Shown here in pieces: positions 7,500-11,439 of a stretch of DNA of 11,439 nt. The position numbers and the translations under genes are program-made. Numbering within the stretch: the first letter of the stretch is position 1; each line of letters opens with the position of its first letter. Under the pieces are notes generated by a model. It ran no database searches. It saw nothing but the letters and a program-made list of their open reading frames with translations, and was not told where the DNA came from. Origin of the DNA: Conidiobolus incongruus B7586. Lineage: Eukaryota > Entomophthoromycota > Entomophthoromycetes > Entomophthorales > Conidiobolaceae. Where the stretch lies: contig JNEM01009079.1 of assembly GCA_000697335.1 (NCBI GenBank), positions 1 through 11,439 on the forward strand, read 5' to 3'.

Positions 7500-7744
7500 T
7501 TAATTCACAATTATTTGTCTATTTTTATTTATATATACTTGAGCTTCAATTATTTTTCTTTATTATTTATTAATTTTTATTAATAAATTAGAGCTAATTA
7601 TAATTTTAAATTTTTTTATAATTATATATTATATATTAAAATTTATTTTTTAATATTCCTTTATTATATATAATTTAGAATTATATTTCATAATATTTTA
7701 CATAAAAGGTTATTATTTATATTTATAATATAAAAAAATTCCAA

Positions 7745-8590
7745 TTTAATATTTAATTTAATAATTGATAATTTTAATTATTATTTTTAATTTAGAAATT
7801 AAAAAATATCAAATTTTTTAATTTTTGATCTTTCAAACATATTTTATGTTTTGAAAGATTTTCTATAAATAAAATATATAAGAAAATAAATATTTTCAAA
7901 CTATATATATATTTATATTTAATTTTAATTATTTTATTATTAAATTATTTTGATTTTAAAATTTATATTTAAATTTAATTAAAACTAGATAATAATTATC
8001 AAAAGGCTTTTATTTTTGTATCTTTAAAACTTAATCATAAATCTTTTAAAATCATCTAAAATTTACAAATAGTTTATAAAAATGGTGCTTTATTTAAAAC
8101 TATCATATATCACTAGATTTGTAATTTTAATATTAGAAAGGATATTATTTAAAATTTACTAAAATCTAAAAAATTAATTTCTATTGTTATTTTTTTATTT
8201 ATAAATAAAATAAAAAAATATATTAAGAAATATCTTTTTATTTCTGTTAAAAAACTATTAAAATAATTTAATATTAATTATATAAGCATATTATATATAT
8301 TTAAGCTTAAACTTAGTTTAATTAATAATAATATAAAATTAATAACTTATTATTTAATAAAAGCTTAAAAGAAAACTAAAATAGCTATAGTTAAATTAAA
8401 CTTATTAAAATATAGCTAAAAATAAAGGTTTTTATAATAAATATTAATAATTAATAGATCTTAAATTTCTTTATATAGTTTTTTACTTAAAAATAAAACA
8501 AGATATTAGGGTAAGTTAAATTAATCCTTTTTAATAATTTTAATAAATAAATATTTTAAATATAAGCAAATATTAATTATTATAATGAAT
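7745..8590 (+). repeat. Unnamed repeat, copy 1 (interspersed or tandem)
   Basis: This stretch aligns over at least about 800 bases with 9055-9157 plus 10725-11439. Matching anchors are AATTTTTTAATTT (7811-7826 against 9103-9115), AATAATTATCAAAA (7991 against 10850), TATAAGCAT (8281 against about 11136), GATCTTAAA (8457 against 11311) and AAATAAATATTTTA (about 8545 against 11399). The differences look mainly like C/T and G/A transitions. I see no coding sequence and cannot name the family. The copy may continue to about 9,050, which would make the two copies a tandem pair with a 1.29-kb unit. The start is uncertain by about 100 bases. Confidence 0.7.
7827..7860. repeat. Hairpin inside repeat copy 1
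   Basis: GATCTTTCAAACAT (7827-7840) and ATGTTTTGAAAGATT (7846-7860) pair as a stem of about 13 bp with one bulged base and a loop of about five. The matching arm in copy 2 (GATTTTTCAAATAT, 9118-9131) keeps the left half, but its right half is not recognisable. Confidence 0.55.
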
Positions 8591-9054
8591 TATAATAGTA
8601 TATGGTATTTTTGTTTAATTTCTTAAGAAAAATCAATTAATAGTAAATTATATATTATATCTTTAAATAAGTTAATTTTTAAATATTATTCTTAATATAA
8701 ATTAAGTATATATATTATTTTGAATAATAATTATAAAATATATAAAATTAAAGCTATAAAAGATTTTTATATATAAAAAAAACTAAAAAGAGTTATTATA
8801 TATAATATATTTATTTAATTATAACTTATATAACTATAATTATTTTAAATAATTAAAAAATAGCTTATAGGAAAAAAATTTTTATCAATAAATTAATATT
8901 ATTTGTAAAATATCAAATTTTAGGTTTTAATAAAAAAAACTTTTTTTTAAGTATTAGAAGCTTATTAATAATATAGAAAAAAGTTATTAATAATAAAAAT
9001 AGCTATTAATTTTATATTGTTTATTTATTTCTTTAATTTAAATTTTAAAATTAT

Positions 9055-9157
9055 ATTATAATTTAATAACTATATTGATATCTTTAATTTAAAATAATTG
9101 GGAATTTTTTAATTTCTGATTTTTCAAATATATAGTTAATTTTAATAAATATATATA
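9055..9157 (+). repeat. Unnamed repeat, copy 2, left part (before the transposon)
   Basis: About 100 bases match copy 1 near 7745-7865, best over AATTTTTTAATTTYTGATYT. The offset to copy 1 is 1,291 bases here. The similarity stops at the transposon edge and resumes at 10725, showing that this copy was split by the insertion. Confidence 0.65.
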
Positions 9158-9359
9158 CACTAGCCTATAAAAATGAGTCATAAAATTAAAAATATATATA
9201 TTTCTATTAATATCTGAATCAATTCTAATTTAAATATATTTATATCAAACTATGTAATTAATATATATTTTTTATTTATAATATAATATATAAAGTTAAA
9301 TTAAATTAATTATTAATTGATATATTAAAACTAAAAATATACTTAAGATGAGTTATAAA
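9158..9359 (+). repeat. Left IR/DR end of the Tc1-family element
   Basis: The outer core TGAGTCATAAA lies at 9174-9184 and the inner core TGAGTTATAAA at 9349-9359. The two lie in direct orientation 175 bases apart and differ by a single C/T transition. Such paired sites are the transposase binding sites in the IR/DR subgroup of Tc1 elements. Confidence 0.85.
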
Positions 9360-9387
9360 TTTGCAAGTTTTAGTATTGATAGAAAAA

Positions 9388-10402
9388 TTAATATCTAATA
9401 TATCCACTTTTTGCTTTTCTAACTTTTTTAAGTTTATAGGGTATAGAGTCAACTAGCTTCTTATATTAAGCAAGATTAATATTATTCCAAGCTTCTTAAA
9501 TATACTTTTAAAGTTAATTTAAATTTTTTGCTAGGGGGAAAGCTTTAATTGATTTTTTTAGTTAATCCCAAAGATATTCAATTAGGTTAAGATTAAAAAA
9601 TTAAGGAGGTTATTTCATAATAGTTATTTTGTTATTTTTAAGCCATTTAATAATAGAATTTGTAGTATAATATGATATATTATCTTGTTAGAAAATAATA
9701 TTTGATTTTTTTAACCTATACCACTTAATAGTTTTTTTCAATTTATTATTTAGAATATTTTGATATATCTCAACATTAATTCCCCTATTAACCTTACAAA
9801 GATACCCTACACCTAAAGATAACATATATCCTTAAATTATAACTAACCTATTATTATATTCTTAAGTTATAATAACATAATGGTTATAAAGTGGTTTTTT
9901 ATTTTTTTAAAACATCTAGCTCTTTTATTAGATTTATTAAAATATATCTTTATTTTATTAGATTAAATAACCTTACTCTAGTTTATTTTAATTCAACTTT
10001 AGTATTAATATTTAAACTCCCATCTAATTTTATAGTGAGATTTTTTTAGTTAGGGGTGTTTTTTTTAAAGTGTAAATGGTATCTATTTTAATATAAAATA
10101 TGTATAATAATATTAGTACTAATTAATATTCTTATATAGTCTTATAATTCTTGTTATACTTCTATAGTAATATTACACTTACTTGTATTAACTAATCTAT
10201 AAATATACTTTTCATCATATTTATCTATAAATTTAACAAACTTAAGTTTTAATTTAAGTGTTTTTTTAGAATTATTCTTAATAACCCTTGTTATAATAGA
10301 TTAGCTAGCACTAGTAATTCTAGCAATTTTATAAGTTGATTTATTTTTATTATGAAGTTGATTAATGCATAAGTAAACTTTTTTAAAGAGAGATTTTGGT
10401 AT
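9388..10402 (-). pseudogene. Tc1-type transposase relic
   Basis: Read on the minus strand, the relic spans about 338 codons, close to the usual length of about 340, from an ATA near 10400-10402 (likely a former ATG) to TAA at 9388-9390. Early residues KSTYKIARI recall the helix-turn-helix region. The catalytic core reads QDNISYYTTNSIIKWL, then PP, then NLNLIEYLWD. It corresponds to the family's QQDNAPCHT, WPPQSPD, LNPIENLWD. The second Asp (GAT, 9684-9682) and the Glu (GAA, 9579-9577) survive with exactly 34 residues between them. The first catalytic Asp appears to be Asn. The tail KKLVDSIPYKLKKVRKAKSG matches the family C-terminus. Stops replace expected Gln or Trp codons at 9690, 9612, 9603 and 9564, each by C-to-T or G-to-A changes. 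The start and stop are one base out of frame with each other, so at least one indel has occurred. Confidence 0.9.
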
Positions 10403-10521
10403 TATAATATTAATTTTAAAATATTAGCTTAATAGTTTTATAATATATATAATATAATAAAACAAAAAAAAATATATATAAATTTTGTTATTTATATCCT
10501 TTTAGCTTATAGACCCATAAA

Positions 10522-10724
10522 TTTATAACTTATCTTGGTTGAATTTTAGGTTTTAATATATTAACCAATAGCTAATAAAATATAATCAAATATAGTTAGT
10601 TATAATTAATTAATATAGGTAAATTATATATTTTAATTTAAATTTATTGAATTAAGAATTGTTTAAAATATAGGTAAATATTTAAGTAATTCTGATTTTA
10701 TAACTCACTTTTGCAGGTTAATAG
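10522..10724 (-). repeat. Right IR/DR end of the Tc1-family element
   Basis: On the minus strand the outer core TGAGTTATAAA lies at 10707-10697 and the inner core TAAGTTATAAA at 10532-10522. They stand 175 bases apart, the same spacing as at the left end. Wider inverted similarity to the left inner end is visible: ATATTAAAAC near 9321-9331 pairs with sequence near 10552-10562. Confidence 0.85.
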
Positions 10725-11439
10725 ATATATATATATATATAAAGTAAATAAAAAGTTATATATTTTTAACTATATATATTTTATGATTTTTTAATAAAAA
10801 ATTAAATTTTTAAAATTAGTTATTTAATATAATTATTTTTAAACCAAATAATAATCATCAAAATATTTTATTTTAATATTAATAAAACTTAAATATAAAT
10901 TTTATAAAATTATTTAAAATTTACAAGTCAATTTTAATAATAGAGTATGATTTAAATTAACTTTTTATTATTAAGTAAACAATTTTATTATTAAGAGAAA
11001 AACTATTCAAAACCTAATAAAATTTAAAATATTAACTTTAATTATTTTTTTAATGATTAATAGAGCAAATAATTATATTAAAAATCAACTTTTTATTTTA
11101 ATTAAAGAATTATCTAAATATATAAATATTAGTTTTATAAGCATTATATATATATTAAAGTTTAAACTCAAAAATGTAAATAAAAATATAAAATAAATAT
11201 CTTATAATTTAACCAAAGCTTAAAAAAAGCTAAAATAACTATTATTAAATAAAACTTACTAAAATATTATTAGAAACCTAAACTTTAATAATGAATAATT
11301 ATAATTAATAAATCTTAAAACCTTATTATATAATTTTTATTAAAACACAAATCAAAATGTTAGATTAAATTAAATTAACCTTTTTTACAAATCCTTTTAA
11401 ATAAATATTTTATTAATAATTAAATATTAATTATAATAA
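10725..11439 (+). repeat. Unnamed repeat, copy 2, right part (open at window end)
   Basis: This stretch continues the alignment with copy 1 from about 7870 to about 8587, at an offset of 2,859 bases falling slowly to about 2,854. It begins with an (AT)8 run at the transposon edge. It is still aligning at the last base of the window, so its true end lies outside. No coding sequence is visible. Confidence 0.7.

Larger units (their letters stand above)
9158..10724 (-). mobile_element. Degraded Tc1-family DNA transposon with IR/DR ends
   Basis: This element of about 1,567 bases lies between TA dinucleotides (left TA at 9156-9157, right edge in an (AT)8 tract at 10725-10740). The outer ends are imperfect inverted repeats: CACTAGCCTATAAAAATGAG on the left, and on the right the reverse complement beginning CTATTAACCTGCAAAAGTGAG. 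Inside each end a second copy of the core TGAGTYATAAA occurs in the same orientation, 175 bases further in at both ends. It carries a transposase relic on the minus strand with a DD34E-type D-to-E spacing. Length, TA target, end geometry and catalytic spacing all fit the Tc1/Sleeping Beauty branch of Tc1/mariner. It is dead: the transposase frame is full of stops. It inserted into copy 2 of the surrounding repeat. Confidence 0.9.
7500..11439. other. Extremely AT-rich, RIP-like repeat block
   Basis: GC falls to roughly 10-13%, with single 60-base lines near 5%, and I find no CG dinucleotide in it. TpA is very frequent, and C stands before T more often than before A. The block holds no open frame of note beyond chance. 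It contains two copies of an unnamed repeat and one Tc1-family transposon (listed separately). In the transposase relic, Gln and Trp codons have become TAA and a Pro codon CTA, which are the CpA-to-TpA changes typical of RIP. From 7500 to about 7740 I see nothing but AT-rich flank. Confidence 0.7.

Noticed and set aside
7367-7573. Plus-strand open frame of 68 codons
   Set aside because: It runs through the tRNA-Glu relic into AT-rich sequence, and its C-terminus is only Phe/Ile/Tyr from T-rich DNA.
7429-7573. tRNA-derived SINE
   Set aside because: The A and B boxes are partly kept, but no tRNA-unrelated body, no tail repeat and no second copy can be seen within the window.

Overview
The window looks like nuclear DNA of a fungus that I cannot place further. 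The evidence is compact genes with at most one short intron (51 bases, GTAAGT donor, CTAAC branch site, TAG acceptor), a mitochondrial DUF185 methyltransferase of the type found in fungi, very AT-rich spacers, and a transposon-bearing block whose decay resembles repeat-induced point mutation (RIP, the C-to-T mutation of repeats best known from filamentous ascomycetes). Genes are roughly 33-48% GC, ordinary spacers roughly 20-25%, and the block after about 7,500 nearer 10-13% (hand estimates).

Bases 1-7,070 are the gene-bearing part. An RBM42-type RNA-binding protein (234-941, +, one intron) converges on a mitochondrial DUF185/MidA-type methyltransferase (1432-2802, -). A tRNA-Asp(GTC) follows on the minus strand (3499-3570). 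Next comes a head-to-head pair: an intact 175-residue protein of unrecognised family (4556-5083, -) and a full-length relative (5941-6465, +) that is colinear with it but carries three in-frame stops. A 70-codon frame of unusually high GC lies at 6857-7069 (-), behind a fairly GC-rich leader.

A decayed tRNA-Glu-like sequence (7429-7499, +) marks the edge of the second part. From there to the end I find no live gene. The block holds two diverged copies of an unnamed repeat spaced about 1.29 kb apart. The second copy is split by a 1.57-kb Tc1-family DNA transposon (9158-10724). The transposon keeps a DD34E-spaced transposase relic on the minus strand and a symmetric double-repeat (IR/DR) end structure like that of Sleeping Beauty, with 175 bases between outer and inner sites at both ends. 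Alignment offsets between the two repeat copies before and after the insertion differ by 1,568 bases, which agrees with the transposon length read from its ends.

The genes share no obvious pathway: one acts in RNA processing, one in mitochondria, one tRNA serves translation, and the paired family has unknown function. The strongest observations are the nested, RIP-like transposon with its intact end geometry, and the gene/pseudogene pair that still keeps matching promoters.
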